Below, piece by piece: positions 17,201-25,554 of a stretch of DNA of 41,374 nucleotides (within the stretch, counting starts at the first letter, position 1; each line of letters starts with the position of its first letter). A program made the translations under genes and the position numbers. A model generated the notes under the pieces. That model had not been told where the DNA came from, made no database searches, and was given only the letters and a program-made list of their open reading frames with translations. Source of the DNA: a virus; IMG/VR virus record IMGVR_UViG_3300035670_000502, positions 1 to 41,374 of that record. One strand, 5' to 3'.

Positions 17201-17806
17201 TTCTTGAACACCTTTACCTCTCTTTGTTGCAGCTGCAGTAAATGTTCCTCTCTTAGATGGTTTAATATTTATCTTACCCCCATTAGCATAATGAGCTCCT
17301 ATGTTTTTAAAAGTAGGCCTCATTTCTTCTTCAGGTTCAAATGACTTAACCATATCAGTAATAGATTTCATTGTTGCATTAGCAAGAGGACCAAGGGGGC
17401 CTAATAATTTACTTGCCATTTGACTTGCAGAATTAAAACTATCAGAATTACTAGAAGTGTTAGAATTTTTTGAATTACTACTATTGTTATTAAAATACTT
17501 AGATATTTTATTTATATCATTAACCATTTCTCCAAACTTATTAGGAGTAACATCACTTCCTCCACCCATAACATTCATGTTTTGTAAGTTAGGATTATTT
17601 ACTTGTTGAAAAGCATTAAGGTAAGGATTTGAGTTTCCTGTACCCATAATATTCATACCTTGTAAATTAGAATTACTTACTTGTTGGAATGCATTAGGGT
17701 AATTACTTGTACTTGCAGGTATAGGAGTTGTAGTAAGAAAATTACCCCATATTGCTTTAGGTAAACCATTATCTATAGGTAAGTTTTTATTTTTTTTCTT
17801 TTTCAT
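14255..17806 (-). CDS. Large cargo/internal virion protein with MGG-rich motifs, 1183 aa
   Basis: I chose the ATG at 17806 (MKKKKNKNLP), which begins one base after the TAA of the tail hub gene. The frame is open to an ATG at 17842, which would overlap that gene by 35 bases. Visible parts: two 26-residue repeats built on NAFQQV..NLQ.MN.MG (about 36-84); a Ser/Asn-rich stretch; a basic motif IKPSKRGTFTAAATKRGKG with KKANFARNASKW (about 177-233); several AMGGLV/AMGGMI/AFGGMI boxes; a VEVEGEE...LPDG...GPKHENGG segment (about 560-590); a Gln/Met/Glu-rich helix (about 645-690); and a SKRGLWDNIRANKGSGKRPT motif (about 705-725). The C-terminus is charged and ends in a Thr/Ala run. These motifs recur in large virion proteins of many phages. 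Position before the 824-residue and polymerase genes suggests a cargo protein ejected with the DNA. The specific function is unknown. Confidence 0.68.
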   Translation of the reverse strand: MKKKKNKNLPIDNGLPKAIWGNFLTTTPIPASTSNYPNAFQQVSNSNLQGMNIMGTGNSNPYLNAFQQVNNPNLQNMNVMGGGSDVTPNKFGEMVNDINKISKYFNNNSSNSKNSNTSSNSDSFNSASQMASKLLGPLGPLANATMKSITDMVKSFEPEEEMRPTFKNIGAHYANGGKINIKPSKRGTFTAAATKRGKGVQEFARQVLANKDKYSPAMVKKANFARNASKWKKAMGGLVEGGYMDAFDAMALGGMTGGPGDPTLPPLKPTTSDSLNVYHSAMEFGKKMEDLGYKKQDTYNIFDAFNQFVNTDEFGLVNGKLKVKSPNKKLEQVKLTGTAAAKYPNKQVKDVGEFYSNKKVDDYKYNVAELLSPMGYNTDLPYQTLDERIAPQGAAKYTLSNPLNPKAEDAAIMLNYDPIAVKPYSMRTPEEQAYVEKKYGKPQPAVNVTPRSNVVPVSDLRPSAKKYFEKYRKEGDPAQADRDEALYRKFLQSGVLTGEEAVELGVPGVLEKARTQPQPQSQPMMDPLMAFGGMIDPSMYMEQMMYGSYAGGGQVPQNIPVEVEGEEMYELPDGQTGEFQGPKHENGGIPIALPEGTKIYSDRLKVNGKTMAARKEKREANIKKLEKLLTKNPSDRFIKEALQRQQETASLEEQQDMQMQEQANQQQAMQEQAMEEMLMGAAQQDIQQGMMAMGGMIKRADGSYSKRGLWDNIRANKGSGKRPTKEMLKQEKKIRAAEKAMGGLVKYDNGTPEDGVPTTNFLNFPELGFNPKYKIPYGESLVTPYVPDYTDIIPTETIDGVEYKLMEDVEYDEQGNPIRVVYNEVNPPTESYLSSKLKRLPKLNATMGVVDEKNPSNYIPVPVPGEETFPMNLRPINATISDVEESLPSNYTSEKRDRSGFDLSDIFGIFGGGKKNKKEKTPKAGGTTKSTTGDNVKYTEGDRMGMMGNTIGTFGPAAITMLNWLGTPKNKNFFSEFGQEALRTQMEAEGIAGMAKDEAYRKNLMRSNALRKQLANSARGVGDIRTQQLAAALAEQEGARDIMSGYLQSMAGLKGQRAQLQQQIDQTRMGGEYQRDLANRQDFDKYMESLATDTTTISEGLQKRGRDMNTALRNKHILQASKYYSAYGIYADIDENGNFVLKDNSTGKTITEKEAREKKKKMDEEAKKAASTTASTTTTTESK
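17555..17701 (-). repeat. Two tandem 26-residue repeats in the cargo gene
   Basis: Two adjacent copies of a 78-base unit encode Y(P/L)NAFQQV.N.NLQ.MN(I/V)MG.G. The first copy is at about 17624-17701 and the second at about 17555-17623. The DNA copies differ at several bases, so the duplication is not recent or is held at protein level. The function is unknown. Confidence 0.75.
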
Positions 17807-17807
17807 A

Positions 17808-20800
17808 TTATCTAAAGGATTGTTGTTCAGTTTCAATAACAAAGTTTGTAGTTAATTCTACTTCTTCAAAGTTAGCAAATCTGAGTCTTATAATTAAATA
17901 TTTATCTCTGAAACTTTCTTGATCATACCAGTCTTTATCTATATCAATAGCTGCAGGATTAATTACTTTATCAATAGGATACTCAGGTGCTAAAGCAGTC
18001 CAGTCTTTAGTAAACATAGGAATTGTATAATCAATTCTCATATCTCTAAAGTCATTTATATGCCAATCTCTTTCTTTTCTATCTATTACAATTGATGTAT
18101 TAGAGTTAGTAGTTTGTTGCTCATAATAATCTTGAGGATTAGTTTGAGTATCTTTAACAACCATATCTAATTCACCTGTAGTTTGTCTACTATTATATAA
18201 TGTAATATAGTTAAATGTTTTCCATCTTACATCATAGTAATCTTTATTAACAGCATCCCAAGTTCTTGCATAAGTTTCTAATGTAATATCTTCCCATAGT
18301 CTTGTAGTTAATGGATTAGATACAGATACTGTTTCAAGAATATATGGATAATCTGTTCCATAAAACTTTTGATGATTACCTATTATATTATGTTTATATA
18401 AGTTAGTAACACCAATAGAAGAATAAAAATTATGTTGGTCACTATAATAAAATAATGGTAAATAAGAATGGAATGATACCCATGTATTTGACAATAGTGA
18501 AAAACTAATTGTAAATGATTTGTTTTCAAAGTATTCTTTATTAGTAAAGAATATAGGGGTTGCTCCACCTACATTATTTCCAATAGCAAACAATTCTAAA
18601 AACTTAATATAATATATTTGACCTTCTACATATCCTGTAAATAATGGATCAGTTACAATAGTAATGCTTTCAGAATAAGGAGGTAAAAGTTTATAATCTC
18701 TTTTAGTTATAATTATTCTTTGATGTCTAGGGTCATATACACTATGAATACCTACAGCATTAGGATTATTAGGGTTATTTAAATATGGAAACTCTTCACC
18801 AGTTAATTGTAAAAACTGATTACCTAAATAAGATTCTACATTTTCAAAAAACCAATTATACATTCCTTGATTAGAAATTTTTTGTAACCCTTCACCTGCT
18901 GTAATGTAAACTGCTTTTTCTATTTCAGATACATACACTATACCTATTGGAGTTTTAACTACTGACCATTTATGTCTAGTACCTGCACTACCCATATCTG
19001 AATCTACTACCTTTCTAGGAGGTATAGAGAAATAACTACCAGTTCCCAAAAAGGTAACTATATCACTAACTACTGATTGTTGTACATTTTGTGGTAAGTA
19101 CCATAAACATTCTTCAGTAAGTATAAATAAGTTATTGTTCTTTCTAACTAAATCAGTTATAGAACCATGTTCAGCTTCTATATCTCTATAATTATTAGAA
19201 AGGATAACTCTAAAGTTATCTCCATTTTCTTCTGAAAAACTTTGTTCAGAATAATATACTCTTGTTGGAAAACTTTGTAAACATTCTGAACAACAATCAT
19301 AAGATCTAGGTAAAGAGAAGTATATTTTCTCTTTAGCCATTCTAGAAAAATCTATATTATAATGATAAGGTTCAGGACATGGGGCAGCTTTAGGAGTCCA
19401 CTTTTCATTGTCTTGATCATAATACATTATTTTAGATCTAAAATATTTTGCAGTCCAAATATCATTTTTAAAATATTCACCACAAGCATTTAATTCAGGT
19501 TGCCTTAATGCTACATTAATTTCTGATTCTACATATACTCCCATTAAATATTCATTAGCATAAAATACTGTAGTTCCAAGAACACTAGATAATCCATCTA
19601 AATCTGGATCTTGAACTAATTGATCTAAATCAGTTTCTTGCATAGCATCTACTATTGCAGAAATACCATTTGCAGTAATTCCTACTGCAAATAAAACTAC
19701 TATTCCAACTGCTGCAGGAATAGTTAAAGCAGATGCTGCACCTAAAGTTAAAACTGTTAAAACAGCTAATCCAAATAATGCAATGTAATTAAGAATTTGA
19801 GTTTCAGGTCCTTTAAAAAATTCTCTAAATAAAGTGTTAGTTAATTTAAATTGAGTTATATATACATCACCTCCAAATATTCTTGGTTGATTTACTACAC
19901 TTGAATCACCATTAATAACACAGTTATGCATTTTGTAATATTTAATTCCTTCAAGATTACAATGCACATCTCTTTCTACTCTATAAGTAATATAATTCAT
20001 ATCATCACCATTTCTTGGTAATCTATAATTTATATTTAATTCTCCAACTTGTATATTATTAGTTAAAGAAGTATTATATAATCTAGCACTTGGTGCAAAA
20101 CCTGAAACAAAACTATCATCAAAACTTGCCCCATATAAAGTCATAAATTTACTAGGAGTATGATTAGTTCCTGAGTTAGTAGCATTAGTACCACTATAAA
20201 ATTGTGTTCTATAATCTATTCCTGTATCAGTATCATTATAAGCATTACCAACTCCATCTTCAAATAAATATCCTAAATTAATTTGAGTATTTATAAACTC
20301 TAATTCTTGTTTTATGTATTGAGGCCTTAAGTTTTCTTTTTGATATAAAAATTTAGGAGTAAAAAAATAATGATATTTTGAATTACTATTTCTTTTAGTA
20401 AAATAAGCAAAACCTATATAAAAAAATGAATCTGTAGGTTTTTGTCTTAAAGATCTACCAATACCTGAATCTAATATTGTTCTATTAAATTCATCTCTTT
20501 CTGCTCTAACAAAATAATGACCTATAATATCAGGATGTGGATATTCAACATTGTCAAATTGAACACCTAACATATTTAATGTAGAATTATTAAATGTATT
20601 TTCATATGCAAATTCTACTGTGTATGTTACTTCAAAATCAGTAGGATATAAAGCACAAAGACTTAAAGGATCAATTGTACAATCAATATTAGTAATTAAT
20701 ATAGGATCATCAACTGAAACTGTAGCAACAGTAAATGTATATTCTAAAGTTGTAGGATCAAAATCAGTATCATTTACAACTGATGTAACAGGAGTTTGAG

Positions 20801-22556
20801 GAATAGCATCTACATCATAATTAGTTATTAGATTAAGAGGAGATCCAGGTGTTGGCCATGAAGTTAAAATTTTTATTTTAGCTTTTATATTATAAAATGT
20901 TTCTACTCCACCATTATTATCCACATGTGGTTCTAATGTTCTTGATGGAAACCTATGATGTCTAATTTTTTCCCCTTCTAAAGCATTACCACAAAAATCT
21001 ACTCCCCAATAATCTCCATCTACACAAGAATCTTTTTTTTCATAAATAGCATTAGGACATTCCCAATATGCCATATGTCCTTCTACTCCAGGATTAACAG
21101 CAATAGCAGTTTCATATACTCTCCATCTTCTTACAAATGGACTAAAATTATAAGCATTAATTGCAGGAATAGTGTCAGGAACAATATGTTCAATATCATA
21201 ATTCCAAGTAGATATAAGAGCATCATCTTCAGGTACACCATAAGTAGAAACAATATCTACACAAGTATTAGTATTCCAATCCCATCTTTGATTTTTAGGA
21301 GGACCAGGAATATGATATGCAGGAGATTCAAAACCATCTTTAAAAATATACACTATACCCATAGCATATACTTCACCACCCATAAATCCCATGTATTCAA
21401 ATGGAGTTAATGGATTTTTAGGATTACCATCAGCTAGTGCATTATTATCTTGTACATTTTTAATAATGTATCTTGATGCAATTTTAGAAGCATACTTTTG
21501 AAATCCACAAAAATTTACTTGCTTACCTTTAGTATTAGCTAATATTAATCTATTTTCTAATTGTTCTATATGGTCAGCATATTCTAAATCTAATCTACCT
21601 ACTGCTATTTCTGAAATAGTTATTTCTGTAAAGTCAGCAGTATCTCCATAGTAAACAAATGTATCTTGAGATATAGGTAATTCAGTAGATGTTGTAACTT
21701 TTGTAACTAATCCATTAAAAGATGTAGCTTGGATTACACCTATTCTATAATAAAAATAACGTTGATCTAAATTAGTCATTGTTATTTTGATAGCTTTATT
21801 AGTAGGAACTTGAGATCCACCTGTAGCATCACTTTCTATATTTGATGAACCTTCTACATATTGATAAGGACCATTTACATTACTCATGTAAATATTAATA
21901 GGTCTAGATATAGTAACCCAAGGAGTAGGGTTAAAATCTTCATCTAAATATTGTATAGCAAAATTATATGAACCTGATAATAATTCTCCACCATTTACAA
22001 TTTCAAGATTAGAAAAACAAGGTATTTCATAAGGAGGAATAATTGCAAATAAATCACAATTATATTTTTCTCCAACCCAAGGTCCTACAGGATTTTCTAA
22101 CCATGCTTTATAAGCAGCAGTATAATATAAATCTAATTTATCTAAGTTTATTTGTCTTACAGGATTATATCCATCAGTAAAATAAATTACTCTTTCACAA
22201 CCATTTCTAAGTCTATATATAGCATCTATCTGATATTGAACAGTAAAGTTAAAACATGAAGAGCTAACTATAGATTCATAGATACAATCTCTAACTATAC
22301 CTATTTCACTATCAATACCATCAGTAGAAAATATTACTACTTCATTATTTACAGTATATACTTGACCAATAGGTAAATACCCAGCAGGTAATGACCAGCA
22401 TAACTCATTACTCTTTTCATTAGATAATAAAGTTCTGTTACCATCACTAGTTTCATTGATTGCATTAAGTGCATATCTATAACTTTCTTTAGGTTGATCT
22501 ACAGGGTTGTTATCCTGTAGCATACCTTTATGTGGTCTATTTGTATTTTTATCCAT
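17808..22556 (-). CDS. Tail hub / muzzle protein (tail stabilization-like), 1582 aa
   Basis: The N-terminus (NRPHKGMLQDNNPVDQP, then a YRYALNAI segment) and the long beta-rich body match the large tail-tip protein of crAss-like phages, called muzzle in the phiCrAss001 virion structure and earlier annotated as P22 gp10-like stabilization protein. That protein forms the distal part of the short tail. Residues 921-972 are an exceptional run of about 50 uncharged hydrophobic, Gly and Ala residues able to form two membrane-spanning helices, followed by an acidic loop. Cysteines are frequent, including CCSEC near the middle of the C-terminal half. The start overlaps the stop of the preceding ring gene as TAATG, so the two are translationally coupled. 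A 7-bp inverted repeat lies at bases 37-58 of the gene. No catalytic motif is visible. Assignment to the tail is strong; the exact structural role is inferred from size and order. Confidence 0.82.
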   Translation of the reverse strand: MDKNTNRPHKGMLQDNNPVDQPKESYRYALNAINETSDGNRTLLSNEKSNELCWSLPAGYLPIGQVYTVNNEVVIFSTDGIDSEIGIVRDCIYESIVSSSCFNFTVQYQIDAIYRLRNGCERVIYFTDGYNPVRQINLDKLDLYYTAAYKAWLENPVGPWVGEKYNCDLFAIIPPYEIPCFSNLEIVNGGELLSGSYNFAIQYLDEDFNPTPWVTISRPINIYMSNVNGPYQYVEGSSNIESDATGGSQVPTNKAIKITMTNLDQRYFYYRIGVIQATSFNGLVTKVTTSTELPISQDTFVYYGDTADFTEITISEIAVGRLDLEYADHIEQLENRLILANTKGKQVNFCGFQKYASKIASRYIIKNVQDNNALADGNPKNPLTPFEYMGFMGGEVYAMGIVYIFKDGFESPAYHIPGPPKNQRWDWNTNTCVDIVSTYGVPEDDALISTWNYDIEHIVPDTIPAINAYNFSPFVRRWRVYETAIAVNPGVEGHMAYWECPNAIYEKKDSCVDGDYWGVDFCGNALEGEKIRHHRFPSRTLEPHVDNNGGVETFYNIKAKIKILTSWPTPGSPLNLITNYDVDAIPQTPVTSVVNDTDFDPTTLEYTFTVATVSVDDPILITNIDCTIDPLSLCALYPTDFEVTYTVEFAYENTFNNSTLNMLGVQFDNVEYPHPDIIGHYFVRAERDEFNRTILDSGIGRSLRQKPTDSFFYIGFAYFTKRNSNSKYHYFFTPKFLYQKENLRPQYIKQELEFINTQINLGYLFEDGVGNAYNDTDTGIDYRTQFYSGTNATNSGTNHTPSKFMTLYGASFDDSFVSGFAPSARLYNTSLTNNIQVGELNINYRLPRNGDDMNYITYRVERDVHCNLEGIKYYKMHNCVINGDSSVVNQPRIFGGDVYITQFKLTNTLFREFFKGPETQILNYIALFGLAVLTVLTLGAASALTIPAAVGIVVLFAVGITANGISAIVDAMQETDLDQLVQDPDLDGLSSVLGTTVFYANEYLMGVYVESEINVALRQPELNACGEYFKNDIWTAKYFRSKIMYYDQDNEKWTPKAAPCPEPYHYNIDFSRMAKEKIYFSLPRSYDCCSECLQSFPTRVYYSEQSFSEENGDNFRVILSNNYRDIEAEHGSITDLVRKNNNLFILTEECLWYLPQNVQQSVVSDIVTFLGTGSYFSIPPRKVVDSDMGSAGTRHKWSVVKTPIGIVYVSEIEKAVYITAGEGLQKISNQGMYNWFFENVESYLGNQFLQLTGEEFPYLNNPNNPNAVGIHSVYDPRHQRIIITKRDYKLLPPYSESITIVTDPLFTGYVEGQIYYIKFLELFAIGNNVGGATPIFFTNKEYFENKSFTISFSLLSNTWVSFHSYLPLFYYSDQHNFYSSIGVTNLYKHNIIGNHQKFYGTDYPYILETVSVSNPLTTRLWEDITLETYARTWDAVNKDYYDVRWKTFNYITLYNSRQTTGELDMVVKDTQTNPQDYYEQQTTNSNTSIVIDRKERDWHINDFRDMRIDYTIPMFTKDWTALAPEYPIDKVINPAAIDIDKDWYDQESFRDKYLIIRLRFANFEEVELTTNFVIETEQQSFR

Positions 22557-23560
22557 TATATATATCTGTTATAATAACCTCTGAAATAGTTTCTGAAATC
22601 TGGATCATCAAATTTACGAGATTCAGGTCTTGACATTTTACCAAAGTATCCATAGTATCTTGTATTTCTTGGTAATAAGTATTGTCTTTGTTCAAGAATG
22701 TTTTGCCATTGGTCAACACCTTTAGGCATCATAGCTCTATTTCTTGCTTGTTTACAATACCAATGCCAGTCTTGTTCTGCTTTTTGTAGTTTACCTACTG
22801 CTCCTTCTCTGTTAGCATAAAACTCTCTTTCCATCAATTTATATATGATGTATTTAGTTACTGCAGTAGTATAAGCATAATGATCAGGCATCATAGGATA
22901 ACCATCATCATCAACTTGTACTCTAACATAAGATACTGCTACTTGTCCTTTTTCAAAACTTAATCTTAAAGTATCTCCATTTATAATAGTGTATTCATTA
23001 AACATACCTGATCCTTCAGAATAAAGTTTTTCTCCTTCAGGATGTTGACATACCAATGAATTAAAAAAAGTATGGTTAGATAATCTTACTACTGAAAAAC
23101 AATTATTAAAAAGATAAGAGTTAGAGTAGTATCCTGTTTCATTTCTCATATCATAATAAGGTCTATAGTATGCTAACTCATAAGCATCTATAGGTTCACC
23201 ATCACAGTTAAGTGCAACAGGAATAGGAGTAGTATTTTGAGAAGTAGTTTGATTACTTTCAATAGCAGATTGAATTACATCTGAAGGACAAGCACCACAT
23301 TCTGAAACATCATCCCAACAAGTATTTCTAGCTATCTGAATAATAGCATGAAGTCCATTAGGTAACTCAGCTTGATGATTTCTAACTTCAATAAAAGCAA
23401 CAGCTTCCTCATAAAGAGTAATGGCACCAATAGCTTCTAAAGCTTCTGCTGCCCACTCTATCATATCAGATTCACTTATATTTTGTACAGTACCATAATC
23501 TCTTCTTAGTTTTCCTAAGATTCTATTTATGGATACATAAGGTGTAACTTCATTACTCAT
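22556..23560 (-). CDS. Tail connector / ring protein, 334 aa
   Basis: The first 60 residues (ISESDMIEWAAEALEAIGA) look like the helical N-terminus of phage head-tail connector and tail adaptor proteins, which bind under the portal and stack as rings. The remainder is beta-rich with many Tyr, Asn and Arg and a long C-terminal tail that could run along neighbouring subunits. In crAss-like phages a protein of this size and position precedes the muzzle gene and belongs to the tail barrel rings. Which ring it is I cannot say. The start overlaps the preceding IHF-like gene by ATGA and the stop overlaps the hub gene by TAATG. A 6-bp hairpin with a GAAAA loop occurs at bases 41-57 of the gene. Confidence 0.68.
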   Translation of the reverse strand: MSNEVTPYVSINRILGKLRRDYGTVQNISESDMIEWAAEALEAIGAITLYEEAVAFIEVRNHQAELPNGLHAIIQIARNTCWDDVSECGACPSDVIQSAIESNQTTSQNTTPIPVALNCDGEPIDAYELAYYRPYYDMRNETGYYSNSYLFNNCFSVVRLSNHTFFNSLVCQHPEGEKLYSEGSGMFNEYTIINGDTLRLSFEKGQVAVSYVRVQVDDDGYPMMPDHYAYTTAVTKYIIYKLMEREFYANREGAVGKLQKAEQDWHWYCKQARNRAMMPKGVDQWQNILEQRQYLLPRNTRYYGYFGKMSRPESRKFDDPDFRNYFRGYYNRYI

Positions 23561-24084
23561 ATCTCTGTATTTTTAATTTTATTTTTTGACTTAGTAAATG
23601 GAGCATATCTTCCCTCTAATAACTGATACTCTTTGCCTTCATTTACTTTTTCATGTAATTTATGTTTACTTTTTCTATTAGGAACATAAGTGTATAAATA
23701 CTTATTTGTCATTAACATAGCAGTCCTTGACCACATAAATCTATATCTTATTCCATCACTATGCTCATTAAAATAATATACTTTTTGTTGTTTATCTCTA
23801 CAAGGTTCACATGTTTTCCATAGTTTAACAGTAGCTCCCCAGTTTATACTTAATCCTTGTATTCCTTCATCAGTAACTTTAGGTTGTAGTTTTTTACCTA
23901 TAACTTGTATTACTCCTAACTTCTCTGGAAGATATACTGTTTCTGCATTCAATATACAATCCATTAAAAACTCAGCAAACCCATTAACTATTTCTAAGTA
24001 TTCTTTTCTTAATACTGCTTTATTATGTCTTCTATAATTCTTATATGCTGTAATAAATGTTTCTAATTTCTTTCCTTTACTCAT
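23557..24084 (-). CDS. IHF/HU-like virion ring protein, 175 aa
   Basis: Residues about 27-68 (YLEIVNGFAEFLMDCILNAE, then VYLPEKLGVIQVIGKK) follow the IHF/HU pattern: a helix, the turn before the first strand, and the position of the usual GFGtF beta turn. The DNA-binding arm sequence of true HU (GRNP) is absent. An 'IHF subunit' gene is a recognised conserved member of the crAss-like structural block, and I believe the fold serves as a tail ring in the virion rather than a nucleoid protein. A CEPC pair lies at 92-95, and the C-terminus is basic. The stop is TGA in an ATGA overlap with the next gene. An HU-like DNA-binding role inside the head cannot be excluded. Confidence 0.66.
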   Translation of the reverse strand: MSKGKKLETFITAYKNYRRHNKAVLRKEYLEIVNGFAEFLMDCILNAETVYLPEKLGVIQVIGKKLQPKVTDEGIQGLSINWGATVKLWKTCEPCRDKQQKVYYFNEHSDGIRYRFMWSRTAMLMTNKYLYTYVPNRKSKHKLHEKVNEGKEYQLLEGRYAPFTKSKNKIKNTEI

Positions 24085-24086
24085 AT

Positions 24087-24782
24087 CTATTTAGTTGTAT
24101 TCTCTGGATTATCTTTAGCATTATTAGATGAATCTTCTACACCTGAATTAAATGGTACTAATAATGATTGTATTGTAAGTTCAAGTAAAGCATCAATCAT
24201 AGAGTTATCTAAATTAAATTCTCTATCATATAATGAAGTACATTGTTCTTGTACTACAGGACAATAAGAAGGATACTGATAACCCTCTAAAGGATCATCT
24301 AATAATAACTCTATTCTTATAACTTCAGTTTCATTTTTAGCTGTTACATACAAATACTCATTAGAAATAAAATAGTCAGGTTTTGTAGCAGTATATTTAT
24401 CATACTGTTTATATTTTTTATCCTGCCATGTTATTTCTGAAAATACTATATTACCATCAAGAGATGTAACACTTCTAATAATGTGTCCATTAATTCCACT
24501 AATTGGAGTAGGAAGAGGATACTTAGTTTTATAAATACAACATCCTAAAGGTGGGATACAAGGACACTCAGATATTGGTGCTTTAACTAATTCTACACAA
24601 GGCAATACTTGGTAGTTTACACTTGATATATATTGTCTTTTGTTTATTTTTTCATATAGCAATCTAGACCTTACAGTTTTTAGTTTACTGTAAATATGTC
24701 TATTAGTTAATCTTCTATCATCAGCAGCAACACCTTTAGAATATAAAGATTGTATTCTTTGTATGGCTTCAATTACTTTCAT
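24087..24782 (-). CDS. Conserved crAss-like tail ring protein candidate, 231 aa
   Basis: The N-terminal 60 residues are helical and basic, with an SKGVAADDRRLTNRHIY motif that I remember as typical of a conserved structural gene beside the IHF-like gene in crAss-like genomes. A Cys-rich segment follows (CPCIPPLGCCIY, about 73-85), then a beta-rich region and an Asn/Ser-rich tail. No enzyme motif is visible. It ends with TAG two bases before the ATG of the IHF-like gene and begins inside the last codons of the nuclease gene (14-base overlap), so it is cotranscribed and probably coupled. The role as tail-barrel component is inferred from position. Confidence 0.58.
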   Translation of the reverse strand: MKVIEAIQRIQSLYSKGVAADDRRLTNRHIYSKLKTVRSRLLYEKINKRQYISSVNYQVLPCVELVKAPISECPCIPPLGCCIYKTKYPLPTPISGINGHIIRSVTSLDGNIVFSEITWQDKKYKQYDKYTATKPDYFISNEYLYVTAKNETEVIRIELLLDDPLEGYQYPSYCPVVQEQCTSLYDREFNLDNSMIDALLELTIQSLLVPFNSGVEDSSNNAKDNPENTTK

Positions 24783-25512
24783 CTAAATAGTTTTTAAGTA
24801 CATCAGTAAAATCATTACAATATCTTAATTCATATTCACCATTATGTTTTAACCATACTACATATCTTTCATCTACTTTTATTCCTGCTTCTTCTAACAT
24901 TATCTGATAATAACTCAACTGTATTTGATATTTATTTGATTGACTATCAGGTAAATAATTAAATGGTTCTAATAAATAATTATATTGTTTATCTAATTCA
25001 AAATTTGTTTTGTAATCTAATAAGATAACTTTGTCATTTATAGGATCATAAACCAATAAGTCACAAGTACCTGCATAGTTATATTTTTTAGAATACATTT
25101 GTAACTCAGTACAAACTAATTCATATTGTTTTTCTTCTGTTATATACTTTAGGAATTTTTCTAACCCTTGTTCTTGTATTGTTGTAGGAATTTTAGTTTT
25201 ATCTTCCCACCATCTTTCTGCAAATAAATGAACACTAGTTCCATTAGTTGTAGATTTAACTCTCTTATCTTCCCACTCTTTTAATACTTCTCCTACAGAA
25301 CATTTTCTTTTAGCAGCAACTTTGTTTGCCCAATATATTTCATCAAATGGTTCTACATGTTTTTTAATCATTGATGATACTGAAGGTAATGTTTTATTGC
25401 CTATTCTGTATATATGCCTTTCAGGTTCAAATTGTAATTTATTAAATGCTTCATCAATACTAACTAAAAGAACTTCTATTTTATTCATATAAAAAGATAT
25501 TTGTTTTTTCAT
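24769..25512 (-). CDS. PD-(D/E)XK nuclease, RecB/Cas4-type, 247 aa
   Basis: The motifs of RecB-family exonucleases are in order: GTSVH (H95), E136 in CTELQ, GTCDLLV (D151), LLDYKTN (D166-x-K168) and Q198-x-x-x-Y202. These form a metal-dependent DNA nuclease core. No Cys cluster for an iron-sulphur centre is obvious, so Cas4 proper is less likely. The enzyme sits among tail genes next to a phosphoesterase. It could process phage DNA ends, degrade host DNA or be carried in the virion. Start choice is uncertain: the ATG at 25512 lies in the loop of a 12-bp hairpin, while an ATG at 25488 (239 aa, MNKIEVLL) lies just after it. I give the longer form. It ends with TGA overlapping the next gene by 14 bases. 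Confidence 0.85.
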   Translation of the reverse strand: MKKQISFYMNKIEVLLVSIDEAFNKLQFEPERHIYRIGNKTLPSVSSMIKKHVEPFDEIYWANKVAAKRKCSVGEVLKEWEDKRVKSTTNGTSVHLFAERWWEDKTKIPTTIQEQGLEKFLKYITEEKQYELVCTELQMYSKKYNYAGTCDLLVYDPINDKVILLDYKTNFELDKQYNYLLEPFNYLPDSQSNKYQIQLSYYQIMLEEAGIKVDERYVVWLKHNGEYELRYCNDFTDVLKNYLDESN

Positions 25513-25524
25513 AACAAATATCTT
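25494..25524 (-). terminator. 12-bp perfect hairpin with U-rich tail, over the nuclease start
   Basis: Arms at 25494-25505 and 25513-25524 are perfectly complementary around a 7-base loop. On the minus strand the 3' arm runs into a short T tract, CTTTTTATAT. It could be a weak A/T-rich terminator for the phosphoesterase transcript. It also places the ATG at 25512 in the loop, so it may instead limit translation of the nuclease. Confidence 0.5.
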
Positions 25525-25554
25525 AAAAAATTATTACTTAATCAACAAATAGTT

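Noticed and set aside
17807-17842. Upstream start of the cargo gene at 17842
   Set aside because: It would add 12 residues and overlap the hub gene by 35 bases. The ATG at 17806, one base after the stop, fits the spacing seen elsewhere.
24769-25512. The nuclease as a Cas4 protein of a CRISPR system
   Set aside because: No Cys cluster for an iron-sulphur centre is obvious and there is no repeat array or other cas gene in the window.
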